Shown here piece by piece: positions 18,481 through 27,095 of a DNA stretch of 45,181 bases. Every line of letters starts with the position of its first letter. The first letter of the stretch is position 1. The notes under the pieces were generated by a model that searched no databases, had not been told where the DNA came from, and saw only the letters and a program-made list of their open reading frames with translations. The translations under genes and the position numbers were made by a program. This DNA is from Lentisphaerota bacterium (GTDB lineage Bacteria > Verrucomicrobiota > Kiritimatiellia > UBA8416 > JAIOPI01), in contig JAIOPI010000009.1 of the NCBI GenBank assembly GCA_021413965.1, forward strand, positions 1-45,181, given 5' to 3'.

Positions 18481-18663
18481 TTGTCCCTACGCAAACTCGG
18501 AGATGCGCCCTGTTCCTCCTGATCCAGATTGCCCGGCTCCGGTCCCGCGAGGTCGCCTTCCGCCGATCCGCGAGCCCCGGTTGCGCACGACGCACATTCG
18601 CCGTGACAGACCTCCCGCCCGCGGCATACAGTCGCCACGGTCGACGCCCACCGCGTTGCCGCC

Positions 18664-20718
18664 ATGTTCACGGTGTACACCATAGCTTATATCGGTCCCG
18701 GCGCCGGCTTCGCCGTCCTGGGCTCGTTCCTCATGGTCGCGCTCACCCTCGCCCTCGCCTTGCTCTCGCTGCTCACGCTGCCGGCCCGACTCCTCATCCT
18801 CGGCATCCGCCGCTCACGCCGCGCCCGCCGCGCCTCCGCCCGGCGCGTCATCGTGCTCGGGCTCGACGCGCTGGACCCCGGCTTCGCGCGCCAGCTCATG
18901 GACCGCGGTGAGCTGCCCAACCTCGCCCGCCTCGCCGCCATGGGCTCCTTCACCGACTTGCGCACCACCTGCCCGCCCATATCTCCCGTGGCCTGGTCCA
19001 CCTTCATGACCGGCGTCAATCCGGGCAAGCACAACATCTTCGACTTCCTGAACCGCGACCCGCGCACCTATGCCATCGAACTCTCTTCCGGCCGCGTTGA
19101 GGAACGCCGCGGTCGCCTCGGACGCCGGATCGCCACCTTCAGCGCCGGCCGCAAAAGCATGCCCTTCTGGAAACTTCTCGGCGAGGCCGGCGTTCCCAGC
19201 ACGATCCTCCGCGTCCCCCTCAGCTTTCCGCCTGAACCCTTCGCCGGCCGCCTGCTCGCCGGCATGTGCGTCCCCGACCTGCGCGGCACCCAGGGCGAAT
19301 TCACCGTCTTCGAAGAGGCCGGCGCCGCACCGGCCGGGGCCCTCACCAGCGGCATGCGCGTGACCATCACACTTCACCATGGGCGCGCCCGCACGGCCAT
19401 GCCCGGGCCGCGCCTCGACGACCGGCGCCTCAGCTGCCCGCTCGACCTGCACGTCGACGCCGCCCGCGGCACCGCCACCCTGCGCGTCGCCGGCGAGCGC
19501 GTCCACCTCACGCCCGGCCACTACTCGGACTGGGTCAACATCCCCTTCCGCCACGGCCGCCGCCGCGTGCACGGCATCTGCCGCTTCCTCCTGCTCGCCA
19601 CCGCGCCGCACGTGCGCCTCTACGCCACGCCTCTCAACATCAATCCCGAACGTCCCGCCCTCCCCATCGCACACCCCGGACACTACGCCGTCTACCTCGC
19701 CAAACTGCACGGCCCCTTCGCCACACTCGGCATCGCCGAGGATACCTGGGCCCTCAACGAAGGCGTCATCTCCGAGGATGATTACCTGCGCCAGGTCTAC
19801 GACATCCACGCCGAACGCGAGGCCATGTTCTTCGACGCCGTGCGACGCACCCGCTTCGGCGTCTGCACCTGCGTCTTTGACACGCCCGACCGCGTCCAGC
19901 ACGTCTTCTGGCGCGACCCCGATATCCGGCAGCCGCCCCCCGATGGACGCCCCCCGCGGTGGCGCGACGTCATGGTCGATCTCTACCGCCGCATGGATGC
20001 GCTCGTCGGGCGAACCCTCGCCGAGTTGGACGACGACACGGTCCTGCTCGTCCTTTCCGATCACGGCTTCGGCGCCTTTCGACGCGCCGTCAACTTGAAC
20101 GCCTGGCTGCATGCCAACGGCTACCTCGCCCTCCTCCCCGGCGCCCCCGCCGCGGATTACTTCCAGGACGTCGACTGGGCCCACACCCGCGCCTATGCCC
20201 TCGGCCTCGGCGGCATCTACCTGAACCAGGCCGGCCGCGAAGGCCAGGGCACCGTCATGCCCGGCCCCGAACGCGATGCCCTCAAGCGCGAGATCGCCGA
20301 ACGCCTCAAGGCCCTGCGCGACCCGCAGGCCGACGCCCCCCCGGTGCATGCCGTCTACGATGCCGAGGCCACCTACGTGGGCCCCTACGTCGAAAACGCA
20401 CCCGATCTCCTCGTCGGTTTCGCCAACGGCTGGCGCGCCTCGTGGGAAAATGCCGTCGGGCGCACCGCCGGCGACATCTTCGCCGATAACACCAAGCACT
20501 GGCAGGCCGATCACATCATCGACCACACGCTCGTGCCCGGCGTCCTCTTCAGCAATCGCCCCCTGACCCCGGCCCCCGGGCGCCGCCCCCATATCGCGGA
20601 CATCGCGCCGACCGTGCTGCGCCTCTTCGGGATCGACAAGCCCGATCACATGGATGGAGAATCCTTGGAAGCCGGGCGGCCGCGTCCAAACGCGAGCCCG
20701 CCGGCGGCGGCCCCATGA
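18664..20718 (+). CDS. Membrane-anchored AP-superfamily phosphodiesterase (COG3379 type)
   Basis: This 684-residue protein has an N-terminal hydrophobic anchor (about residues 5-48) followed by a basic stretch (RRSRRARR) and an alkaline-phosphatase-superfamily domain. The first metal strand is VIVLGLDALD (D68). PPISPVAWSTFMTGVNPGKHNIFDF near 104-128 is the nucleophile block; S107 aligns with the Thr nucleophile of nucleotide pyrophosphatases by its distance to the TG pair. SDHGFGAFRRAVNLNAWL near 460 supplies further metal ligands. Such enzymes cleave phosphoesters, but the substrate is unknown. The gene lacks a clear Shine-Dalgarno site. It is followed 46 bases later by a paralogue, so the two probably form an operon. 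Confidence 0.82.
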   Translation: MFTVYTIAYIGPGAGFAVLGSFLMVALTLALALLSLLTLPARLLILGIRRSRRARRASARRVIVLGLDALDPGFARQLMDRGELPNLARLAAMGSFTDLRTTCPPISPVAWSTFMTGVNPGKHNIFDFLNRDPRTYAIELSSGRVEERRGRLGRRIATFSAGRKSMPFWKLLGEAGVPSTILRVPLSFPPEPFAGRLLAGMCVPDLRGTQGEFTVFEEAGAAPAGALTSGMRVTITLHHGRARTAMPGPRLDDRRLSCPLDLHVDAARGTATLRVAGERVHLTPGHYSDWVNIPFRHGRRRVHGICRFLLLATAPHVRLYATPLNINPERPALPIAHPGHYAVYLAKLHGPFATLGIAEDTWALNEGVISEDDYLRQVYDIHAEREAMFFDAVRRTRFGVCTCVFDTPDRVQHVFWRDPDIRQPPPDGRPPRWRDVMVDLYRRMDALVGRTLAELDDDTVLLVLSDHGFGAFRRAVNLNAWLHANGYLALLPGAPAADYFQDVDWAHTRAYALGLGGIYLNQAGREGQGTVMPGPERDALKREIAERLKALRDPQADAPPVHAVYDAEATYVGPYVENAPDLLVGFANGWRASWENAVGRTAGDIFADNTKHWQADHIIDHTLVPGVLFSNRPLTPAPGRRPHIADIAPTVLRLFGIDKPDHMDGESLEAGRPRPNASPPAAAP

Positions 20719-20764
20719 ACCCGAACCGTCAGGAGAAGCCACGGATCGCACGGTTGCCCCTCGA

Positions 20765-22753
20765 ATGAGCAAGCGCATCACCAGCATGAAACGACGCCAG
20801 TTCCTGCGATTGACCGCCTCCGGTCTCGCGGCGGGCGCGCTCGGATTTCCGTCCATTGTCGGCTGCGGCCGCTCCCGCCGGCAACGACTGCTGGTCCTTG
20901 GCATCGATGGCTTCGCACCCGACCTGCTGCGCCAGTACCTCGACGCCGGACACATGCCGCACACGCAGGCCCTGCTGGAACGCGCCCATATGCGGCCGCT
21001 GGCCACCAGCAATCCACCCCTTAGCCCCGTGGCCTGGTCCAACATGATCGCCGGCACGAACCCCGGCGGGCATGGCATCTATGACTTCGTCGTGCGCGAC
21101 CCCGCCACCCTCACGCCGCGCCTGTCTCTTGCCCATACCGAGGAGTCACCTCGCGTCGTCACCTCCGGCAAGTGGGCCCTCCCGCTCGCCAGCCCGTCCC
21201 TCCACAATGCCCGCTGTGGCGATACCTTCTGGGACCTCCTCGAAAAACAGGGCGTGCCCTGCACCATTCTCCGCATGCCCGCCAACTTCCCGCCCACCAC
21301 CACCACCGCCACGTCCCTCTCCGGCCTCGGCACCCCGGATATCCACGGCAGCTACGGCATCTTCACGCAGTACACCGACGCCCCCGGTGCCGTCACCCGC
21401 AACGTCTCCGGCGGACGCATCGAGCGCGTCCGCATCGAAAACGGCGACGCCCGCTGCTTCCTGCGCGGCCCCGTCAACACCCTGCGACGCGACCGCGCCC
21501 CCGTCGATATCCCGTTCCAGGTCGCCGTCGATGCCACCCGCGGAGTCGCCCGACTGCGCGTGCAGGAGACCGACATCGTGCTCAACGAAGGCGAGTGGAG
21601 CGATTGGGTGCGCGTGCGCTTCACCCTCATGCCGTTCTTTGCCCACGTCTCCGGCATCTGCCGCTTCCATCTGCAAAGCACCCGCCGCGAATTCTCCCTC
21701 TATGTCACGCCCATCAACATCGACCCCCGCGATCCCGCCCTGCCCATCTCAACCCCGGAAGACTATGCCCGCCACCTCGCCGACGAAATCGGCCCCTATT
21801 ACACCCAGGGCATGCCCGAGGACACCAGCGCACGCCGGGCGGGCGTGTTCAACGACGACGAGTACCGCGACCAGGCCGAGTATGTGATTGAAGAGGAAAT
21901 GCGCATGTACCGCCGCGAGCTCGACCGCTTCGACTCCGGCTGCTACTTCTACTACTTCTCCTCGATCGATCTGAATTGCCACCTGTTCTGGCGCACGCTC
22001 GATCCGCAGCATCCCCTCTACACCCCCGAACTCGCCCGCCGGCACGGCAACTTCATCCCCAAACTCTATCAACGCATGGACGATGCCATCGGTCTGGCCA
22101 TGCGCCGGCTCGGCAACGACGGCACGCTCGTCATCATGTCCGACCATGGGTTCGGGTCCTTCCGCCGACAGTTCAACCTCAATTCGTGGCTGCTCAAGGA
22201 AGGCTATGCCGGCACGCTCGACTCACCCGGCAACCACCACACGGACCTCCTCGCCAATGTGGACTGGAAACACACGCGTGCCTATGGGCTGGGATTGAAC
22301 GGGCTCTACCTGAATCTCGCGGGACGGGAGGCGCAGGGCACCGTGTCCCCAACCGCACGCGAGGCGCTGCTGGACGAACTCCAACACCGCCTTGCCGATG
22401 TGCGCGATCCCGACAGCGGGGAGCCGGTCGTCTCGCGCGTGTTTCGCGCCACCGATATCTACTCGGGCCCCTACACCGCCAGCGCGCCGGACCTCGTCAT
22501 CGGCTACAACCGCTATTACCGCGCCTCCTGGGACACTGTCCTCGGCGGCTTCGCGCCCGAACAGGTGGAGGACAACCGCGACCCCTGGAGCGGCGATCAC
22601 GCCAACGACCCGCAATTCGTGCCCGGCGTCCTGATCGCCACCCGGCCCTTGACCACCGACACGCCCGCCCTTTCCGATCTTGCACCCAGTTTTCTTCAAC
22701 TGTTCAATGTGCCGGTGCCAGCCACGATGACCGGCGCCCGCATCTTCAGCTAG
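20765..22753 (+). CDS. Tat-exported AP-superfamily phosphodiesterase lipoprotein (COG3379 type)
   Basis: This 662-residue paralogue of the preceding gene starts with a twin-arginine signal (MKRRQFLRLTASG), followed by a lipobox-like IVGC at 31-34. Export by Tat and lipid anchoring are therefore likely. The catalytic domain repeats the block order of its neighbour: LLVLGIDGF (D48), PPLSPVAWSNMIAGTNPGGHGIYDF with S87 at the nucleophile position, and SDHGFGSFRRQFNLNSWLL. The ATG at 20765 has no good ribosome site; ATG 20786 is possible but would shorten the basic region. One paralogue is membrane-anchored and this one is exported through Tat. Both may act outside the cytoplasmic membrane on a phosphodiester or phospholipid head group. 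Confidence 0.82.
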   Translation: MSKRITSMKRRQFLRLTASGLAAGALGFPSIVGCGRSRRQRLLVLGIDGFAPDLLRQYLDAGHMPHTQALLERAHMRPLATSNPPLSPVAWSNMIAGTNPGGHGIYDFVVRDPATLTPRLSLAHTEESPRVVTSGKWALPLASPSLHNARCGDTFWDLLEKQGVPCTILRMPANFPPTTTTATSLSGLGTPDIHGSYGIFTQYTDAPGAVTRNVSGGRIERVRIENGDARCFLRGPVNTLRRDRAPVDIPFQVAVDATRGVARLRVQETDIVLNEGEWSDWVRVRFTLMPFFAHVSGICRFHLQSTRREFSLYVTPINIDPRDPALPISTPEDYARHLADEIGPYYTQGMPEDTSARRAGVFNDDEYRDQAEYVIEEEMRMYRRELDRFDSGCYFYYFSSIDLNCHLFWRTLDPQHPLYTPELARRHGNFIPKLYQRMDDAIGLAMRRLGNDGTLVIMSDHGFGSFRRQFNLNSWLLKEGYAGTLDSPGNHHTDLLANVDWKHTRAYGLGLNGLYLNLAGREAQGTVSPTAREALLDELQHRLADVRDPDSGEPVVSRVFRATDIYSGPYTASAPDLVIGYNRYYRASWDTVLGGFAPEQVEDNRDPWSGDHANDPQFVPGVLIATRPLTTDTPALSDLAPSFLQLFNVPVPATMTGARIFS

Positions 22754-22821
22754 ACCGGTGACGCGGCGGTCGTGATGGAACACCAGCGTCCGCGCGGGCC
22801 GCCCTCAGGAAGCAGGTCGAT

Positions 22822-23016
22822 ATGATGTTCAAGAAACGCATCGCGCTGGACCCCGCGCTGTACGAGCGCATTCGCACGGCGGCCGCCGCGCGCGGCTACG
22901 CATCGCCCGAGGAGTTCATCCACCACGCACTCGAGAAAGCCGCGGGCGACTCACAGCCCCCCCCGTCTGATGAGGCCCTGCGGGAGCGCTTGCGGGGATT
23001 GGGTTACATCGAATGA
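22822..23016 (+). CDS. Small protein, ribbon-helix-helix-like
   Basis: The 64-residue product has a short strand (KKRIALDPALYERI) and two helices (RTAAAARGY, SPEEFIHHALEKAAG), the layout of a ribbon-helix-helix DNA-binding domain. It ends in EALRERLRGLGYIE. That tail recalls the LRSLGY found after the catalytic domain of the sulfatase-like protein at 32780 (near 34070). A GGAAGCAGG stretch upstream supports the start. Its stop overlaps the start of the next gene (ATGA), showing translational coupling with the membrane protein at 23013. It could be a regulator or a small partner of the phosphodiesterases; neither is proven. Confidence 0.65.
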   Translation: MMFKKRIALDPALYERIRTAAAARGYASPEEFIHHALEKAAGDSQPPPSDEALRERLRGLGYIE

Positions 23017-23843
23017 TTGACCTGCTCAATCGCGCGCTGAACGCCGGCGTCGGCTTGCTCCTGGCCCCCCTGCGCGACCGTTCGCCCTGGCTGGCCATGA
23101 TCCTCCTCGCGGCCGTCGCGGCGGTCATCGTCCTCGTCATCGTCCGCCTTTGCGCCTCGCCGTCCCGCATCCGCCGCCGCAAGAACCGCGTGCTCGCGCG
23201 CATCATGGAGTTGGCCATCTATCAGGACGATCCCCTGGTCACCCTCTCCGCCGTCGGCCGCGCACTGGCCGCCAACGTGTGCTATCTCATCACGCTCCTG
23301 CCCGCCGTGGCCGCCTCGCTCCTGCCACTGCTTCTCGTGCTGGTCCAGGTCCACGCCTGGCTCGGGCTGCGACCCCTCCTAACCGGTGAAGCCTGTCTCG
23401 TTACCGCCCGCCTGGCGCCGGGACTTTCCGTTGTCACCGCGCCGGTGGAACTGCTGGCCTCCACCGGCCTCACCGTGGAAACGCCCGGCGTGCGCCTGCC
23501 TTCCGCTAATGAGATTTCATGGCGCATCCGGGCGGTCAACCCGTCCCGGGCCGAATGGGTGGATGTGGTGGTGGGCGACCAGTCCCTGCGCGCCGCTGTG
23601 GCCGCCGGCCCCGGTCTCCAGGCGAAGTCCGAACGGCGGCCAGGCGCCTCGTGGCTGAGTCAACTCGCACACCCCGCCGCACCGCCGCTGCCTGCCAATG
23701 GGCCGGTCCAGACCATTGACATTCACTATCCAGCCTATGCGTTCGCCGTCTCCGGACACGCCTGGCATTGGCTGCTGGTCTTCACGGTCCTCAGCCTCCT
23801 CATCGCCTGGCCCCTCCAGCGCCCGTTCGGTGTCGTCATGTGA
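23013..23843 (+). CDS. Three-helix membrane protein with large extracytoplasmic domain
   Basis: The 276-residue protein has a first helix at about 25-46 (WLAMILLAAVAAVIVLVIVRL), a basic helical cytoplasmic segment (RIRRRKNRVLARIMELAIYQDDP), a second membrane region at about 86-112, an extracytoplasmic beta-rich domain and a last helix at about 250-268. The order helix, charged helical hairpin ending in a Y-x-DD segment, helix recalls Oxa1/YidC-superfamily proteins such as DUF106/EMC3. The match is only architectural, so the call stays open. It overlaps the small gene upstream by four bases and ends the phosphodiesterase cluster, suggesting a membrane partner of those enzymes. Confidence 0.65.
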   Translation: MIDLLNRALNAGVGLLLAPLRDRSPWLAMILLAAVAAVIVLVIVRLCASPSRIRRRKNRVLARIMELAIYQDDPLVTLSAVGRALAANVCYLITLLPAVAASLLPLLLVLVQVHAWLGLRPLLTGEACLVTARLAPGLSVVTAPVELLASTGLTVETPGVRLPSANEISWRIRAVNPSRAEWVDVVVGDQSLRAAVAAGPGLQAKSERRPGASWLSQLAHPAAPPLPANGPVQTIDIHYPAYAFAVSGHAWHWLLVFTVLSLLIAWPLQRPFGVVM

Positions 23844-23912
23844 GCCAACCGCCTCACACCACCGCACGTCCCTGCCGATTCCGCACCGCGCGGGACGCTC
23901 AGCCCTGCGACC

Positions 23913-25016
23913 TCAAGACCGGTAGAACTGCCGCACCTGCTCGATGGTGTAGGACACCTCGTCGTCCGTCAGGTAAGGGTGTGCCGGCAGCGTGATGGCC
24001 ACGCGACCGTGCTCCTCTGCCATCGGAAACTGCCCCTCGCGGTACCCAAGCCCCCTCGCCGCCGGCTGCAGGTGCACCGGCCGCGGATAGTGAATCTTGG
24101 CGCGGACACCGCTGCGCTCCAGATGCGCCAGCAAGGCGTCACGCCGTTTAGCGCGCACGATATACAAGTGATAGACATGTCGTACGCCCGGCCTGCGTAC
24201 CGGCACATCCACGCAGTCACCCAGCTCCCCGAAGGCCGCATCATACCGCGCCGCATTGGCAATCTGCCGCGCACTCATGGCCGGCAAATCCCGCATCAAG
24301 CGCGATCCGATCACCGCCTGCACGGCATCCAGGCGCGAGTTGATGCCGAATTCGGCGCAGGTGTCCCGATCAATCAACCCGTGGTTGCAGTACAGCCGGA
24401 TGCGCGCGGCCAAGTCCGCCGAAGGGGTCAGAATCAGCCCGCCATCCCCCCAGACGTTCAGGTTCTTGAGCGGGTGCAAACTGAAGGCCGTCGCATCCCC
24501 CCAGGACCCCACGCTCCGGCCGTTGATCCCCCCAAGCGTGGCTTGGCAGGCATCCTCCACCAGCGCCAGCCCGCGGCGGTCCGCAATCGCCCGCAGACGC
24601 GGCATGTCCGCCACGTTGCCCGTGTAATGAACGGCGAGAATGGCCCGCGTGCGCGACGTGACCGCGGCTTCAACCTGATCCACATCAATGACGTACCCGT
24701 TTTCACTGTCGACCAGCACCGGCTTGCCACCCGCATGCACGATGGCCCCCACGGTGGCCACAAATGTGTTCGTGCAGGTGATCACCTCGTCGCCCGGTTG
24801 AAGGCCCAACGCATGCAGCGCCACCACCAGCGCGTCCGTCCCCGAGCCCACGCCAATCGCGTGCGGCACGCCATGTAGCGCGGCAAATCCCCGCTCGAAT
24901 TCTGAGACGGCGTGGCCCAAGGTCAGCGAACCGCTGCTGACCAGCTCCCGCAAATCCGCCAGATACCCGTCAAGCTCCGAGAATTGGCGCTGAAGGTAGG
25001 AAAATGGCACGTTCAT
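23913..25016 (-). CDS. DegT/DnrJ/EryC1/StrS-family sugar aminotransferase
   Basis: This 367-residue PLP enzyme transfers an amino group to a keto sugar nucleotide. The PLP-binding lysine is K184 in FSLHPLKNLNVWGDGG, and EDACQA at 154-159 is the cofactor-contact block. GSGTDAL at 57-63 binds the phosphate, and the C-terminal segment RAKIHYPRPVHLQP is typical of the family. Length and blocks are intact. The product would be an amino sugar for a surface polysaccharide or glycoprotein. It lies apart from the SDR and RmlD-like genes, but all three could act in one sugar pathway. It converges with the membrane-protein gene at 23843 and diverges from the radical SAM gene at 25273. Confidence 0.9.
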   Translation of the reverse strand: MNVPFSYLQRQFSELDGYLADLRELVSSGSLTLGHAVSEFERGFAALHGVPHAIGVGSGTDALVVALHALGLQPGDEVITCTNTFVATVGAIVHAGGKPVLVDSENGYVIDVDQVEAAVTSRTRAILAVHYTGNVADMPRLRAIADRRGLALVEDACQATLGGINGRSVGSWGDATAFSLHPLKNLNVWGDGGLILTPSADLAARIRLYCNHGLIDRDTCAEFGINSRLDAVQAVIGSRLMRDLPAMSARQIANAARYDAAFGELGDCVDVPVRRPGVRHVYHLYIVRAKRRDALLAHLERSGVRAKIHYPRPVHLQPAARGLGYREGQFPMAEEHGRVAITLPAHPYLTDDEVSYTIEQVRQFYRS

Positions 25017-25184
25017 TTGCGTTAGCTCTTACCAGTTGCGGCCTGATCACGCGCTTTGGACGGTTTCCGGACCTGCAACGGGTCATTCACGCGACGTGCC
25101 CCGCGCCAAAAGCACGGCATGCTACCAAACACGCCCTGACAATCAATCCACAAGTACTTGATGCATGCAACCGCACGGAATACA

Positions 25185-25213
25185 TTGCAGCCGCGCGCAT
25201 TCCACGCCATAAT
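25185..25213 (+). promoter_or_regulatory. Possible promoter of the SPASM radical SAM gene
   Basis: CATAAT at 25208-25213 is a good -10 match. TTGCAG at 25185-25190 is a weak -35 at 17-base spacing. The predicted leader of about 50 bases ends in the strong purine run before the ATG at 25273. The rest of the divergent gap 25017-25272 shows no gene or repeat. Confidence 0.35.
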
Positions 25214-25272
25214 AACTGCTAGTGGGAGCGGGCTAGGGTAATGCTACAGACCGTTTAAGGGGGCGGGAATTC

Positions 25273-26634
25273 ATGGCAACTCTACAAGATTCATCGACAT
25301 CATCGAGAAACACGAGAGGCGTCCCCATCCCCGTCGTATCCAATACGGCCCCCCTGAACCCCGCGGATTTTGCCCACGACCGCCTCCGCCCCAGAAATGC
25401 CATCACACCCGATCAAACCATCCCCACCACTCCGCGCGCCGCCGCCGACTACGTCATCCCCACCTTGGAGGTGCGACGCAAGAACGACAAGTTCCTCATG
25501 GATGGCAACAAGATGCTCTGGCATCTGCCCCGCGTCGCCGCCTGGCAGCGTGGCGAGCGTATCGCCCCCATTCACATCGACCAGGGCATCAGCAAGGGCT
25601 GCAACATCCAGTGCCACTACTGCTACGGCGTCACCCAGGGCAATTTCTACCGCAAGGGCTCCGAGCGCGTCTTCCCCCGCGAAGCCCTGCTCAACTACAT
25701 GCGCAGCGCCGGCAAAATAGGCGTCGGGTCCATCGCCTTCATCGGCGAAGCGGAACCCACCCTCAACCCCGCCCTCTACGATGCCGTCGTGCTCGGCAAA
25801 CAAAGCGGCGTCGATATCTCCATCGCCACCAATGGCGTCCTCTGGGACACCGGCCCCGCCGGCGAAGCCGCCCTCGAACACCTCAGCTGGATCCGCTTTA
25901 ACATCAGCGCCGCGTCCGATGCCTCCTACCGCATCATTCACGCCAGCAAGGAATTCCCGCGCGTTATCGAAAAAATCAAGTTCTGCATCGCCACCAAGCG
26001 CCGCAAGAACCTGCCCGTGACCATCGGCCTCCAGATGGTCCTCACCCCCAAGGACATCAACGAGTGCGTCCCCCTCGCCATCCTCGGACGCGAACTCGGC
26101 GCCGACTACCTGCAAATCAAGCACTGCAGCGACACCGTCGAAAACGACCTGGGCTTCTACGAGCGGCTCGATGAATACGAGAAGTTCGTCCCCCAGCTGA
26201 AGGAAGCCGAAAGCCACTCCACCGCGGACTACCGCGTCATCGCGAAGTGGGACAAGATCACCAACAAGGGCGTCCGTCGCTACGATCAGTGCCTCGGCGC
26301 GCCCTTCCTGCTCTACGGCGAAGGCACCGGCAAAATGTACACCTGCGGCATGTTCTTCGATGGCAAGTACGAGAAGGATTACTTCCTCGGGGACTTGAAC
26401 GAGATGAGCCTCGAAGACATGGTCGCCAGCGACCACTACTGGGACATCATCGAAAAGGTCCGCAGCCGTATCGACGTCCACAAGGAGTGCTACGCCAACT
26501 GCCGCACCCACTCCTGTAACAACTTCCTGTGGGACGTCAAGACGGCTGGCGGCATCACCGACTCCGTGCGCGAGGCGCATGCCGGCGGTTACAGCCCCGA
26601 CGCGCCACCCCCGCCCCACGTGAACTTCATCTGA
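25273..26634 (+). CDS. Radical SAM enzyme with SPASM-like C-terminal domain
   Basis: The 453-residue protein has the [4Fe-4S] motif GCNIQCHYCYG with C110, C114 and C117. Before it is a segment DKFLMDGNKMLWHLPRVAAWQRGERIAPIHID that is typical of radical SAM enzymes found in polysaccharide loci. The C-terminal cysteines YDQC, MYTCGMF and the HKECYANCRTHSC cluster fit a SPASM domain holding auxiliary iron-sulfur clusters. It probably oxidises or rearranges a small substrate or a peptide; no small precursor peptide gene is visible beside it. GGGGGCGGG just upstream marks a strong start. Position next to the DegT aminotransferase suggests sugar modification, which is inference. Confidence 0.85.
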   Translation: MATLQDSSTSSRNTRGVPIPVVSNTAPLNPADFAHDRLRPRNAITPDQTIPTTPRAAADYVIPTLEVRRKNDKFLMDGNKMLWHLPRVAAWQRGERIAPIHIDQGISKGCNIQCHYCYGVTQGNFYRKGSERVFPREALLNYMRSAGKIGVGSIAFIGEAEPTLNPALYDAVVLGKQSGVDISIATNGVLWDTGPAGEAALEHLSWIRFNISAASDASYRIIHASKEFPRVIEKIKFCIATKRRKNLPVTIGLQMVLTPKDINECVPLAILGRELGADYLQIKHCSDTVENDLGFYERLDEYEKFVPQLKEAESHSTADYRVIAKWDKITNKGVRRYDQCLGAPFLLYGEGTGKMYTCGMFFDGKYEKDYFLGDLNEMSLEDMVASDHYWDIIEKVRSRIDVHKECYANCRTHSCNNFLWDVKTAGGITDSVREAHAGGYSPDAPPPPHVNFI

Positions 26635-26645
26635 GCGCCCGACCG

Positions 26646-26674
26646 CTCACCGTGCGCGGTCGCCGCGCCGTGAG
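26646..26674. terminator. GC-rich hairpin after the radical SAM gene
   Basis: GCGCGG at 26654-26659 pairs with CCGCGC at 26663-26668 around a TCG loop. CTCAC (26646-26650) and GTGAG (26670-26674) continue the stem after an uneven bulge. It begins 12 bases past the stop codon. No T-run follows, so an intrinsic terminator is only one reading; it could also be a palindromic repeat. Confidence 0.35.
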
Positions 26675-26760
26675 GGCGAGGGCCTGAGTCGCGGGCAAGG
26701 ACGGACGTCGACTGATTCGTGGGCGCAAAGCAGTTCTGTGGGGATGATCGGAAGGGGCCA

Positions 26761-26965
26761 ACCACGGAGACACGGTGGCACGGAGAAACGGATCGGAGTG
26801 AACCTGCACGTCTCCACAGGCGTGTTGCGCGAATTTTGTGCGGGGCCTACGATGCACCTGTGATCATGAGTCGCCTTGAAGCCCCGCGCAAAATTCGCGC
26901 AACGGTTTGGCCGAAAGAGTGCACAGAGCCGGACCTGCTGCTCCTTGCCACCGTGTCTCCGTGGT
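26761..26965. repeat. Nested palindromic element, MITE-like, in the 26635-27095 gap
   Basis: The ends are a perfect 20-base inverted repeat, ACCACGGAGACACGGTGGCA at 26761-26780 and its complement at 26946-26965. Nested inside is a second inverted repeat, 26824-26846 against 26881-26903, 23 bases with one mismatch. The 205-base element fills most of the 461-base gap between the radical SAM gene and the toxin-antitoxin pair. It contains no convincing gene. The outer arm is itself a run of related GGAGACACGGTGGCACGGAGA-like units. It could be a non-autonomous mobile element or a structured RNA. Confidence 0.75.
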
Positions 26966-27095
26966 GAATCCCCCTCCTACGAATAGACCCCCGACGGAGC
27001 GGCCTTGCGCCCCTGAATCGTTCCGGATAAGGCGTGACCTTGACCAACCACTCCGAATATCTGACAATCTGAATGTGTGAAAGGCGGATTACCCG

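Noticed and set aside
26627..26967. Small ORFs in the intergenic region after the radical SAM gene
   Set aside because: They run across the inverted repeats of the palindromic element and mirror its symmetry, with no ribosome site or family match.
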